Source of the DNA: JADDRA01 sp051005375
GTDB lineage: Bacteria; Actinomycetota; Acidimicrobiia; Acidimicrobiales; CADCSY01
NCBI GenBank assembly: GCA_051005375.1
Contig: JBPCJK010000084.1
Location: forward strand, 1-10,306
Reading direction: 5' to 3'
DNA length: 10,306 bases
Under the pieces are notes generated by a model. That model saw only the letters and a list, made by a program, of their open reading frames with translations, was not told the DNA's origin and made no database searches. Shown piece after piece: positions 1-7,234 of the stretch (its first letter is position 1; every line of letters starts with the position of its first letter). The position numbers and the translations under genes are program-made.

Positions 1-128
1 AGCACCACCATGGCCCGCCGATAGCGGACCACGTTGACCTCTCCCTTGCCCCCTCCTCGACGCACGATCCGCTGTAGCTGCCGCCCTTCCTCATCGCTGA
101 GGCGACGGACCTTCACCCGTTGGCTCAT
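1..128 (-). CDS. IS630-type transposase, N-terminal fragment (runs off left edge)
   Basis: The minus strand opens with an ATG at 126-128, immediately preceded by an in-frame TGA two codons upstream, and stays open for 42 codons to the window edge. The visible peptide begins MSQRVKVRRLSDEEG and continues with LQRIVRRGGG, then VVRYRRAMVVL. This matches, from memory, the start of IS630-family transposases, where a short basic leader (VRRLxxEE..xLxRIVRRG) precedes a helix-turn-helix that binds the transposon ends. The DDE catalytic domain would lie outside the window, so it cannot be said whether the element is intact. No clear Shine-Dalgarno sequence precedes the start, and I could not define a terminal inverted repeat in 129-253. 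It sits next to a broken recombinase, which fits a patch of mobile DNA. An unrelated HTH protein is the main alternative. Confidence 0.6.
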   Translation of the reverse strand, partial: MSQRVKVRRLSDEEGRQLQRIVRRGGGKGEVNVVRYRRAMVV

Positions 129-253
129 GGCTCAACGATGGCCTCAGCGCCGTCAAGAGTGGTGGACCCCTCAACCGAGCGAAGGATCGCGGTCACGGCA
201 CTAGAGGGTACAAGGTCGCTCCGCACCTCGGGCCGTGGAACCTGGCCTGTCGT

Positions 254-772
254 TCAGCCCCCTGTCGCGTCCTCCGCCGCTTGGCTGCTCAGCACGGCGC
301 TCACCGTCGACGGCCACCAGCGGGCTCCCCCCTGGACCGTCGGCACCTGCTCATCTGTCAGGCGCCGGGCGATTTCAGTGATCGTCGCTCCAGCGGAGTG
401 TTCGGCGACAAGTCGCGCCACCAAGGCGCCCGGGATCGTCGGGGGGCGACCTAGGCGCACGCCCTGGGCCCGCTTGATGGCGAGGGCGTCCTTTGTGCGC
501 TGACCAATGAGCCGGCGTTCGTACTGAGCGAAGCTGGCCAGCACGTTGGCCATCATCTCGCCAGCGGGCGTAGTGGTGTCGACGCCGAGATCAAGGGCGA
601 CGAGCGCCCAGCCCTTCTGTCGGCCGCGCTCCATGAGCCCGGCGAAGTCGAGCAGAGAGCGAGACAGCCGATCGAGCTTGGCCACGACGAGCGCCGAGGC
701 CTGACCGGAGGGAAGCATCCAGGGACCGCCGCGTCTCTCGCCCGTTCCCGCCGTTGCGGCTCCTGTGCGCAT
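254..772 (-). pseudogene. Serine recombinase (resolvase/invertase family), 5'-truncated and frameshifted
   Basis: The 172-codon frame carries the second half of a resolvase-type catalytic domain. AKLDRLSRS (residues 31-39) contains the conserved arginines of the active site. It is followed by the LLDFAGLMER helix, a TPAGEMMANVLASFAQYERR stretch and the LIGQRTKDAL helix E region. A small C-terminal helix-turn-helix follows GRPP (about 108-138), and the end has the familiar GGARWWPSTVSAVL. The N-terminal strand with the nucleophilic serine (usually YxRVSxxxQ) is missing. At about 700-715 the family-like sequence switches frame: upstream, GRETRRSLDASLRSG reads in another frame and lines up with the segment that normally precedes this point. 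Going further upstream I find no recognisable start of the protein. The gene therefore looks like a decayed, catalytically dead remnant. The ATG at 770-772 is an accidental start. Confidence 0.8.
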
Positions 773-1115
773 TGGCTGTTGGAACCCTGCTCACCGCCGG
801 CCTCCTCGTCGGGATCCCGGGCGTGCCGGGCTTCGCACCATCTGCTGCGGACGCGGCAACCACGGTCCCGGGTCGGATCACAGTATGGAAGCGGTGAAAG
901 AACGCAAGAGGGAACTGCTGTTCGTGGCCGGCCCGCCGTCCACTCATGGGTCACGCGGCAAGATCGAGCCCACCCCGGCATGACCTTCGCCTCCTCGTGG
1001 TCACGGGCGAAGACACCTACCGGATGCTCCGTCGCGTCGACGATCTGCATCGAGTGGACGATCTGCCAGAGTCGCTGGATGACCTCAGGGAGCTCCGCTC
1101 GGGGCGCGGGAAGGC
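773..1115. other. Unassigned stretch between recombinase remnant and operon end
   Basis: No gene is assigned here. Both strands are open with GC-rich third positions. On the minus strand about 930-1110 reads LPEVIQRLWQIVHSMQIVD followed by ATEHPVGVFARDHEEAKVM. On the plus strand 946-1155 reads LLVVTGEDTYRMLRRVDDLH and onward. The two use the same codon boundaries, so at most one is real. The minus reading looks more protein-like but has no convincing start and no family I recognise. I see no terminator hairpin after the kinase stop at 1116. The segment may be further debris of a mobile element. Confidence 0.35.
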
Positions 1116-1913
1116 TCAGGTGGTGGCCATCGACACCAGGACGGGCATTCGGTGAATGCAGGCCAGGCGAAGAAGGCTGAGTCGGCGCAGACGAACGAGC
1201 AACCCGCGGTCGACCGCGCTCACACCCGAGTACCCCTCCAGCAGAGCATCGGTGGCGGGAGTGAGGCTCCGTCCGGAGCGGAGACCGAGCAACTCGAGGT
1301 GCGCGACCAGGTTGCCCAGATCCAGCTCGGGGGGACCCAGGGCGGCGTCGTCCAGGTCGATGAGGCCAACCCGCTCTCCCATCAGCACCTGCTCCTCGTA
1401 CAGGTCACGGTGGACCACCGTCGAGCACACCCAATCACCACCCATGGTCGCTGCCGCCGTCCGTATCTCCTCACCGAGGTGGCCCCCAGCGGCGTCGGCC
1501 TGGGCCAGCAGGACGTCGAGCTCCCGCTCGACGGTGTGGGGACGGAAGTGCGGCGGGTTCACACCGCCCCAGGCGGCGTGCCAGCGGGCGAGCGCGGCCC
1601 CCACCCGGGCACACGCCACCGCATCGCCGGCGAGAACCGCATCGCGGAACGGGGCGCCGGGAATCTCGGTCAGGACGATCACGCGTAGGTCGGCGTCGAA
1701 GGCCAACACCTCGGGAACGAGCGGCTCGGCGGGGCCCCCGCCCAGCACGGTCACCCGGGCCGCCACCAGTGGTGTCCGATCCGACTCGTATCGTTTGGCG
1801 ATGGCCCGGCCCCGGCTCCCGATCGCCCGCCACGTGGAGCGACGTCCAGGTTTGTGCTTCAGCTCCTCGAGCACCACCGGCTGACCGAGCAGCGTCTCCA
1901 GCAGCTCGATCAC
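1116..1913 (-). CDS. APH-type phosphotransferase (aminoglycoside/sugar kinase fold)
   Basis: This 265-residue protein has the aminoglycoside phosphotransferase fold, in which a small-molecule hydroxyl is phosphorylated by ATP or GTP in the cytoplasm. The N-lobe has a KHKPGRR turn (19-25) and a candidate nucleotide-binding lysine in IAKRY (K40), with LTEIPGAPFR (81-90) as the hinge region. The catalytic loop is VVHRDLYEEQ (166-175): H168 and D170 match Brenner's motif, but the usual metal-binding Asn is Gln (Q175). The metal-binding aspartate is in LIDLDD (184-189), followed by the DLGN helix start. The length is typical of compact members. It starts with GTG inside a GTGA overlap with the stop of the exporter-kinase gene, and no Shine-Dalgarno sequence is visible, so translation is probably coupled. 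It is last in the operon. The substrate is unknown. A sugar or glycan precursor is suggested by the glycosyltransferases upstream, and antibiotic inactivation is the alternative. Confidence 0.85.
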   Translation of the reverse strand: MIELLETLLGQPVVLEELKHKPGRRSTWRAIGSRGRAIAKRYESDRTPLVAARVTVLGGGPAEPLVPEVLAFDADLRVIVLTEIPGAPFRDAVLAGDAVACARVGAALARWHAAWGGVNPPHFRPHTVERELDVLLAQADAAGGHLGEEIRTAAATMGGDWVCSTVVHRDLYEEQVLMGERVGLIDLDDAALGPPELDLGNLVAHLELLGLRSGRSLTPATDALLEGYSGVSAVDRGLLVRLRRLSLLRLACIHRMPVLVSMATT

Positions 1914-4888
1914 AGCGACAGGGCCGATTCCGAGGCCCGCACCATGGACTCGACCTGCACCCGCCAGTGAACGCCGTAGTAGCGGAAGGGGAAGGGCGAT
2001 CGCCGGAGAATGGACGTGGAGAGGTACCAGGCAAGCCCATCCGGGGTCTCCCCGTACCCGTCAACCAGCGCGCCCAGTGCCGCTGCCGCCCGGTTCAAGT
2101 CGCCCGGCTGACCTCCCACCAGGTGGGCAGCGAAGGTGGCCGGGTCGAGGGCGGCCGGCGCCAGGCACATCTCGTCGAAGTCGATGAACGACAGCCGCCC
2201 CCGGTGTTCGAGGACCTGGCCGGCGTGGAAGTCGCCGTGGGAGGGGACCAGTTCATCGATCGACGGCACCGTCGCCTCCAGCTGAGCGAGCAGGCGATGG
2301 ATCCGGTCTCCCAGCTCGGGAGCCACGTGCGCCACCAGCCGGGCCGATGCTCCAGCGGCATCCAGCTGCACAGAAGGGGGCAGCGATCTCAGGCCGGCCA
2401 CCTCGGACCGGTGGATCGCGTTCAGCAGCGGCCCCACTGCGGCCGCCACCTCGGCGACGTGGGCGCCCGGCTGGCTGCCGGTAAGGGCCGATTGCACAGT
2501 GAGGCGGGCCTCGGCAACCACCCCCCGTGGCTTGGCCGTGGGCACGGCGTCGAGCGCCCATGCCGTTCGCAGGCCCCTGACGGCGTTGGTGAAATCGTCG
2601 TCCGTCGCGTAGATCTTGACCACATGGCGCCCGGCCCGCAGCACGGCCCGGCGCCTGGGCTTGTAGTGCAGCAGGACAGGGTCGGGCGGGTTCGCCGAGC
2701 TGCGCACTCCCGCCGCCCACATCCACCCCCACAGCTCGGCGGTCGGCGCCCCCAACGACGGCAGCGACAGATCGAGCGGCAGCCACTGGACGAGGGCGCC
2801 GATGTCGGATTCGTAGCGCATCGGTGCCGCTGGGCAACGGCCTTCGACCTGTGCTGCCAGGGCCCGGTTCTCGGGCTTGGCCGCCCGCACGGCGAGAGAC
2901 CCGTCGGCGGTAATCATGGCCACCGCGTGGTGCCACGCGCCGGCCAGACCCACGTCGTAGTGGACGACCACGTTGGTGCCGGGCTTGTAGCGCAGGCAGT
3001 GGATTCGGAGGTCGATGTCGTCGTGACTGTCGAGCAGGCCCCGCCGGAGCACCTCCACCATGGCCGCCGGTTGAAGGAGCACCCCCAGGTTCGGCAGCGC
3101 GGCGTCGACCGGCGGGCCCACGCCGGTCGGCGTGAGGTGGACCAAGCCTTGGAGCCCGGCCAGGCGGCGGAAGGTGCCCTCGGCCGACAGCAGGTCCTGG
3201 GGCGAGCCCTCCTGCACCACCCGACCGGCGTCGAGCACGACGACCCGGTCGGCCCCGGCGGCCAGGGCCAGGGAGTGGGTTATCACGACGGTGGTCCGCC
3301 CTCGCATCAGGGTCTCCAGGCCCCGCACGACCTCGGCCTCGCTCTCGACGTCGAGCCCGGTAGTGGGCTCGTCGAGGACCAGGACGGGGGGGTCGCGCAA
3401 GAGGGTGCGCGCGATGGCGATGCGCTGGCGCTGCCCGCCCGACAGGGCCACCCCGCGCAGCCCGAGCTCGGTGTCGTAACCTATGGGCAGAGCGGTGACG
3501 AAGGCGTGGGCCCCAGCCGCCTTGGCGGCGGCCTCGATGGACGGGCGGTCCGCTTCGGTGCCGTACGAGATGTTGTCCGCCACCGTGCCGCTGAAAAGGA
3601 CGGTGTCCTGCAGCACCAGACCCACCTGGTCGCGCAACCACGACAGCGAGCAGTCCCGCACGTCCCTCCCGTCGATCATGACGGCACCGGACACCGGCTC
3701 GTAGAACCGGGCCACGAGAGCGGCCAGGGTCGATTTGCCGACCCCTGACGGGCCGACCACGGCGACCTTCTCTCCGGACGGGATCTTGAACGACAAGCCG
3801 GCCAGGACCGGTCGGTCGGCCTCGTGGGAGAAGGTGACGTCCTGCAACTCCAGGTCGCCGGCTGCCCGCCCCTGGTGGTGGGCTCCGGGCCGGTCGGCGA
3901 GCACCTGGTCGGCGGCCAGCACCTCACAGATGCGGTCGGCCCGGGCCATGGAGCGTGACACCCGGCTGGCCTGGCGAGCGATGTCGCGAAGTGGTCGGTA
4001 GAGCCGGCGCACGTAGGAGTTCATCACCACCAGGTCGCCGGGGGACATCTTTCCCTTGGCGACCTGGAACACGCCGACGACGAGGACCATCACCGTCCCG
4101 ACGGCCCCGAGAACGTCGACCACACCGGTGAAGCGACCCTCGATTCTTGCGGCTGCGATTCCCGCTTCGCGTCGCTCGATGCTCTTGGCCAGCATGCGCT
4201 TCTCCTCGAACCGCTCCGAGCCCAGAGCCTTGACCTCGCGCATCGCCGCCAGCGTCTCTGTGCTGAGGGAGGCGATCTCTCCCTCCTTGGCCCGCTGGTG
4301 GCGGGCCGCCGACCGAAGGCGGCGCCGGAACCGCACAGTCACCACAGCCAGCACGGGGGTGACGGCGAAGGCCACCACGGCGAGCAGCGGGTCGATGATG
4401 AGGCTCACGACGAACATGCCGACCAGCAGCAGCACGGACGTGACGACGGTGCCCAGCGACTCGGAAAAGATCTCACCCACGGCGTTGACGTCGCCGGTGA
4501 CCCGGGTGACGAGGTCGCCGGTCGGCCGGCGCTCGTGGTAGCCGATGGAGAGCCGCTGCAGCTGCGAATAGACCGCCATGCGCAGGTCATGGACGATGCG
4601 CTCGCCCGCCTTCTCCAGGCGCACGTCGATCTGGTAGGACGCCACGGCATCGACCAGCGCGGTGACCAACACCATGGCAGCGGCAACGGCGAGGAGGAGA
4701 AGATCGTCATGCGTCAGCTGGAACGGACCGTCGCTGTGAGCCTCGAACAGCCGGTCGATGATCAGGCTGAGGGGGAACGGACGGGCCAGTTCAGCGACGG
4801 CCACGGCCACGCTGGCCCCCATCGCCATGGCGAGCGCGCCCCACTGACGCCGGAGGAAGGGTGCCAGCAACCGGCTGGACTTGCTCAC
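1910..4888 (-). CDS. ABC exporter (TMD-NBD) fused to a C-terminal APH-type kinase domain
   Basis: This 992-residue fusion starts with an ABCB/MsbA-like half-exporter. Hydrophobic segments lie at about 16-48, 62-85, 139-160, 165-185 and 255-277, with a sixth around 286-300. The nucleotide-binding domain has Walker A GPSGVGKST (379-387), Q-loop Q427, signature LSGGQ (482-486), Walker B VLVLDE (502-507) and H-loop H538, so it should be ATPase-competent as a homodimer. The exporter normally ends near 585. Here about 400 more residues follow: RYKPGTN (633-639), HYKPRRR with an HVVKIYA strand (741-762), catalytic loop PSHGDFHAGQ (882-891) and metal-binding FIDFDE (901-906). These are an APH-type kinase with Gln replacing the usual Asn. 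I chose GTG 4888 because it gives a GTGA overlap with the upstream stop. A GTG at 4954 would add 22 hydrophilic residues and a 70-base overlap. The cytoplasmic kinase probably modifies the cargo or a precursor (inference). Confidence 0.9.
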   Translation of the reverse strand: MSKSSRLLAPFLRRQWGALAMAMGASVAVAVAELARPFPLSLIIDRLFEAHSDGPFQLTHDDLLLLAVAAAMVLVTALVDAVASYQIDVRLEKAGERIVHDLRMAVYSQLQRLSIGYHERRPTGDLVTRVTGDVNAVGEIFSESLGTVVTSVLLLVGMFVVSLIIDPLLAVVAFAVTPVLAVVTVRFRRRLRSAARHQRAKEGEIASLSTETLAAMREVKALGSERFEEKRMLAKSIERREAGIAAARIEGRFTGVVDVLGAVGTVMVLVVGVFQVAKGKMSPGDLVVMNSYVRRLYRPLRDIARQASRVSRSMARADRICEVLAADQVLADRPGAHHQGRAAGDLELQDVTFSHEADRPVLAGLSFKIPSGEKVAVVGPSGVGKSTLAALVARFYEPVSGAVMIDGRDVRDCSLSWLRDQVGLVLQDTVLFSGTVADNISYGTEADRPSIEAAAKAAGAHAFVTALPIGYDTELGLRGVALSGGQRQRIAIARTLLRDPPVLVLDEPTTGLDVESEAEVVRGLETLMRGRTTVVITHSLALAAGADRVVVLDAGRVVQEGSPQDLLSAEGTFRRLAGLQGLVHLTPTGVGPPVDAALPNLGVLLQPAAMVEVLRRGLLDSHDDIDLRIHCLRYKPGTNVVVHYDVGLAGAWHHAVAMITADGSLAVRAAKPENRALAAQVEGRCPAAPMRYESDIGALVQWLPLDLSLPSLGAPTAELWGWMWAAGVRSSANPPDPVLLHYKPRRRAVLRAGRHVVKIYATDDDFTNAVRGLRTAWALDAVPTAKPRGVVAEARLTVQSALTGSQPGAHVAEVAAAVGPLLNAIHRSEVAGLRSLPPSVQLDAAGASARLVAHVAPELGDRIHRLLAQLEATVPSIDELVPSHGDFHAGQVLEHRGRLSFIDFDEMCLAPAALDPATFAAHLVGGQPGDLNRAAAALGALVDGYGETPDGLAWYLSTSILRRSPFPFRYYGVHWRVQVESMVRASESALSL

Positions 4889-6006
4889 GACCGCGCCGGC
4901 TGGCTTCGCATCTCCCTCACCAACCCGAGAACCTCGATCGCCCGCTGCTCCCACGTGTGCTCGGCGACGACCAGTGCCTGACCCGCCTGGCCCAGCAGCA
5001 ACCGACGCTCGGGGTCGACGACCAGGGCGGCCACAGCGTCGGCGAGGGCTCGCGCGTCACCGGGGTCGATCAGAACAGCCGACCGGGGCCCGACGACGTC
5101 GGACACCCCGGACAGGTCGGCTGCCACCACCGCCAGGCCGGCAGCCAGGTAGTCGAACAGCTTGAGCGGCGAGAAGTAGGCAGGGCTGTCCGGAGCGTAA
5201 GGGGCCAGGCCGATGTCGGCTCGGCCCAGCAGGTCGGGTACCCGCTCGTGGGCCACGAAACCGGTCACCTCGGCGCCCACCTCCTCCAGTTGCCGGCGAC
5301 CTGGGCCGTCGCCCACCACCAACAGGGCCGGGGCCGTCGGGCCGAGGATCTCCCACGCCGCGGCGATGGTCTCGATCCCATGCCAGGGGCGCAGAGCTCC
5401 ACAGAAGACGGCAACGGGCGGCACGTGGGCCTCGGGAGCCCGCCGGCAGCGTTCCCTGGACACGGCGTTGGGCATGACCACGACCCGCCGGGCTCCTCGC
5501 CCCGACGCGTAGGCGGCCAGCGGGCGACTGACCGCCAGGACCACGTCGGCGCCGACCAGCGTCGACTCCTCCAGTCGGTCGGCGGTGTCGGCGTGGGAGA
5601 GGTGACGATAGGTGACGGCCTCCTCCAGCAACGGTGCGTTCAGCTCCACCAGATGGGGTATCCCCAGCCGGTGAGCGGCGGCCGAGCCGACCGACGTGTG
5701 CAGGGCCAGTCGCTCGTACACGGCGTCCGCACCGAAGGTTGCGGCGCGCTGCTCGAACCAGGACCGCCGGTACGGCTCGGCTTCCAGACGCTCCGCCACC
5801 GTCGACCTCTTGGCCGGTCCGGGAAGCGTCTCCACAGTCACTCCGCTCGGAGGATCGGGCGCCCCGGGCTGCACCGCCGACACCACCAGAAGGACCTCTG
5901 AGCCCGCCGCAGCCAGAGCGGCGGTCATCTCCGCCAGGTGCACCGAGGCCCCCTTAGGTCCGCCGTAGGCGATACCTGGGTCAGTCGACAGACACGCGAG
6001 GCGCAC
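4885..6006 (-). CDS. GT4-type glycosyltransferase
   Basis: This 373-residue protein has the two-Rossmann GT-B architecture of family GT4, which transfers a sugar from a nucleotide-sugar donor with retention of configuration. The N-terminal domain has the glycine-rich acceptor-side loop GIAYGGPKGASVHL (11-24). The link to the donor domain is VVMPNAV (176-182), followed by FCGALRPWHG (201-210) and LVVGDGPGRR (229-238). The donor-binding stretch is SPLKLFDYLAAG (279-290). Many relatives have SPLKxFEYxAAG, so the family's second glutamate is Asp here, a conservative change that may or may not matter. No membrane segment or signal peptide is seen, so it is cytosolic or peripheral. It begins with GTG one base after the TGA of the preceding gene, with only a weak AAGGG about 12 bases upstream, and its TGA overlaps the GTG of the exporter-kinase gene. 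Donor and acceptor are unknown. Confidence 0.88.
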   Translation of the reverse strand: MRLACLSTDPGIAYGGPKGASVHLAEMTAALAAAGSEVLLVVSAVQPGAPDPPSGVTVETLPGPAKRSTVAERLEAEPYRRSWFEQRAATFGADAVYERLALHTSVGSAAAHRLGIPHLVELNAPLLEEAVTYRHLSHADTADRLEESTLVGADVVLAVSRPLAAYASGRGARRVVVMPNAVSRERCRRAPEAHVPPVAVFCGALRPWHGIETIAAAWEILGPTAPALLVVGDGPGRRQLEEVGAEVTGFVAHERVPDLLGRADIGLAPYAPDSPAYFSPLKLFDYLAAGLAVVAADLSGVSDVVGPRSAVLIDPGDARALADAVAALVVDPERRLLLGQAGQALVVAEHTWEQRAIEVLGLVREMRSQPARS

Positions 6007-6007
6007 C

Positions 6008-7234
6008 TCAGCTGACCCTTGCCTTGGGGAACAGCGAGCGCAGCTGACTCACGCTGACCTCGAGCGAGAAGCGGGTCTCGATCCGGTGGCGCGCTGCGCC
6101 CGCCAGCCGGGCGGCCAGAGCCGGGTCCGCCAACAGCCTCCCGATGGCGCCGGCCAGCGCCGCGGGGTCGTGCTGGGGCACCACCAGACCGGTGCGGTCA
6201 TGGACCACGGCGTCGACCAGGCCGTTCACGCCGGTCGTGACCACCGGCACGCCGAGGGCCATGGCCTCGAGGACCGAGGTGGGAAGGCCATCCCGATCCC
6301 CGGTGGCTGCCACGACGCAGGGCAGCGCGAACACAGATGCGACGCTATAGGCCTCGAGCACCCGTTCCTGGGGCTGGCTGCCGTGGAACACGGCGTCGAC
6401 GCCCCCCACACGGGCCGCCGTCTCCAGGCTCGACCGTAGAGGACCGTCGCCCATCACCTCGAGCCGCACCGCCACCCCCCTGTCGGTGAGCAGCCTGCAC
6501 GCTTCGATCAGATCCTCGATGCCCTTCTTCTCCACCAGGCGGGCCACGGTGAGAACTGTCGGGCGGTCAGGACCTGACTGGCCCGTGCGTCGCAACCGGC
6601 GCAGGTCGACGGAGTTGGGCACGAGGTGCAGGCGGGCGTGCTCGCCCATCACGCTGCGAAGATAGGCGAGGTTGGCCTCGCTCACCGTGGCAACGAACGT
6701 GGCCGGGACCAGCTTGTCCAAAAGGTGGTCGAGGCGCACGTCGGAATGCCAGATGTCCTTGGCGTGGGCGGTCACGCTGTAGTCCGGCCCTCCCATCTTC
6801 CAGCTCAGATTGGCCAGGCGGGCGGCGGCAGTGGCGAAATGGGCATGGGCGTGGTCGACTCCCCTCAGGGCCATCTCCTGGCGCAGCACACTGGCCTGGG
6901 CCAGTCGGCGCCATCCGGCAAGGCGGGGCGGCCACAGGCTGGCTGCCGCAGCTCGCAGCCACCCGCGGGGATCGGTTCTCAGGCAGCTCAGGACCCCTCC
7001 GGCCACCCTCGCCGCCTGGCGCAGGGGCCGGTGGGGCAGGTACACGACCGGGCAGGTGAGCTCGTCGAGAAACTTGTGGGTGAAGCTCTCGTCGGGACGA
7101 CTGATCGCGAAGACGGTGACGTGTTCGCCCTGGCGTTGCAGCTCGATGAGCTCTGCGGCGACGAAGGTCTCCGACAATCTTGGAAAGCGCTTGAGCACGT
7201 AACCGAGATGCCGTTGCCGGGTGGGTGGGATCAC
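6008..7234 (-). CDS. GT4-type glycosyltransferase, WcaL/AmsK-like
   Basis: This 408-residue GT-B enzyme resembles the exopolysaccharide glycosyltransferases of the WcaL/AmsK type. The N-terminal signature is YVLKRFPRLSETFVAAEL (12-29), followed by the family's HAHAHFATAAARLA (128-141) and SVTAHAKDIW (153-162). The donor-side half has LVPNSVD (204-210), ARLVEKKGIEDL (231-242), MGDGPLR (261-267) and DGLPTSVLEAMALGVPVV (315-332). This last is the E-x7-E region with Asp315 in the first position and Glu323 retained. Length and motif order are normal, so the enzyme should be active in adding a sugar to a glycan or lipid-linked intermediate. Its GTG start lies in a GTGA overlap (7231-7234) with the stop of the preceding glycosyltransferase, and no Shine-Dalgarno sequence is visible. 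Neighbours on both sides are also glycosyltransferases, so the three probably act in sequence on one product. The sugar cannot be told from sequence. Confidence 0.9.
   Translation of the reverse strand: MIPPTRQRHLGYVLKRFPRLSETFVAAELIELQRQGEHVTVFAISRPDESFTHKFLDELTCPVVYLPHRPLRQAARVAGGVLSCLRTDPRGWLRAAAASLWPPRLAGWRRLAQASVLRQEMALRGVDHAHAHFATAAARLANLSWKMGGPDYSVTAHAKDIWHSDVRLDHLLDKLVPATFVATVSEANLAYLRSVMGEHARLHLVPNSVDLRRLRRTGQSGPDRPTVLTVARLVEKKGIEDLIEACRLLTDRGVAVRLEVMGDGPLRSSLETAARVGGVDAVFHGSQPQERVLEAYSVASVFALPCVVAATGDRDGLPTSVLEAMALGVPVVTTGVNGLVDAVVHDRTGLVVPQHDPAALAGAIGRLLADPALAARLAGAARHRIETRFSLEVSVSQLRSLFPKARVS

Noticed and set aside
1050..1115. Terminator after the last operon gene
   Set aside because: The only symmetry, GAGCGGAGCTC, has a 4-base stem and no T-run follows on the minus strand.
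1769..3748. Long plus-strand open frame (659 codons) opposite the exporter-kinase gene
   Set aside because: It is antisense to a gene with all ABC and APH motifs in place. Its translation is rich in His, Gln, Arg and Gly with no domain, as expected for the shadow of a GC-rich gene.
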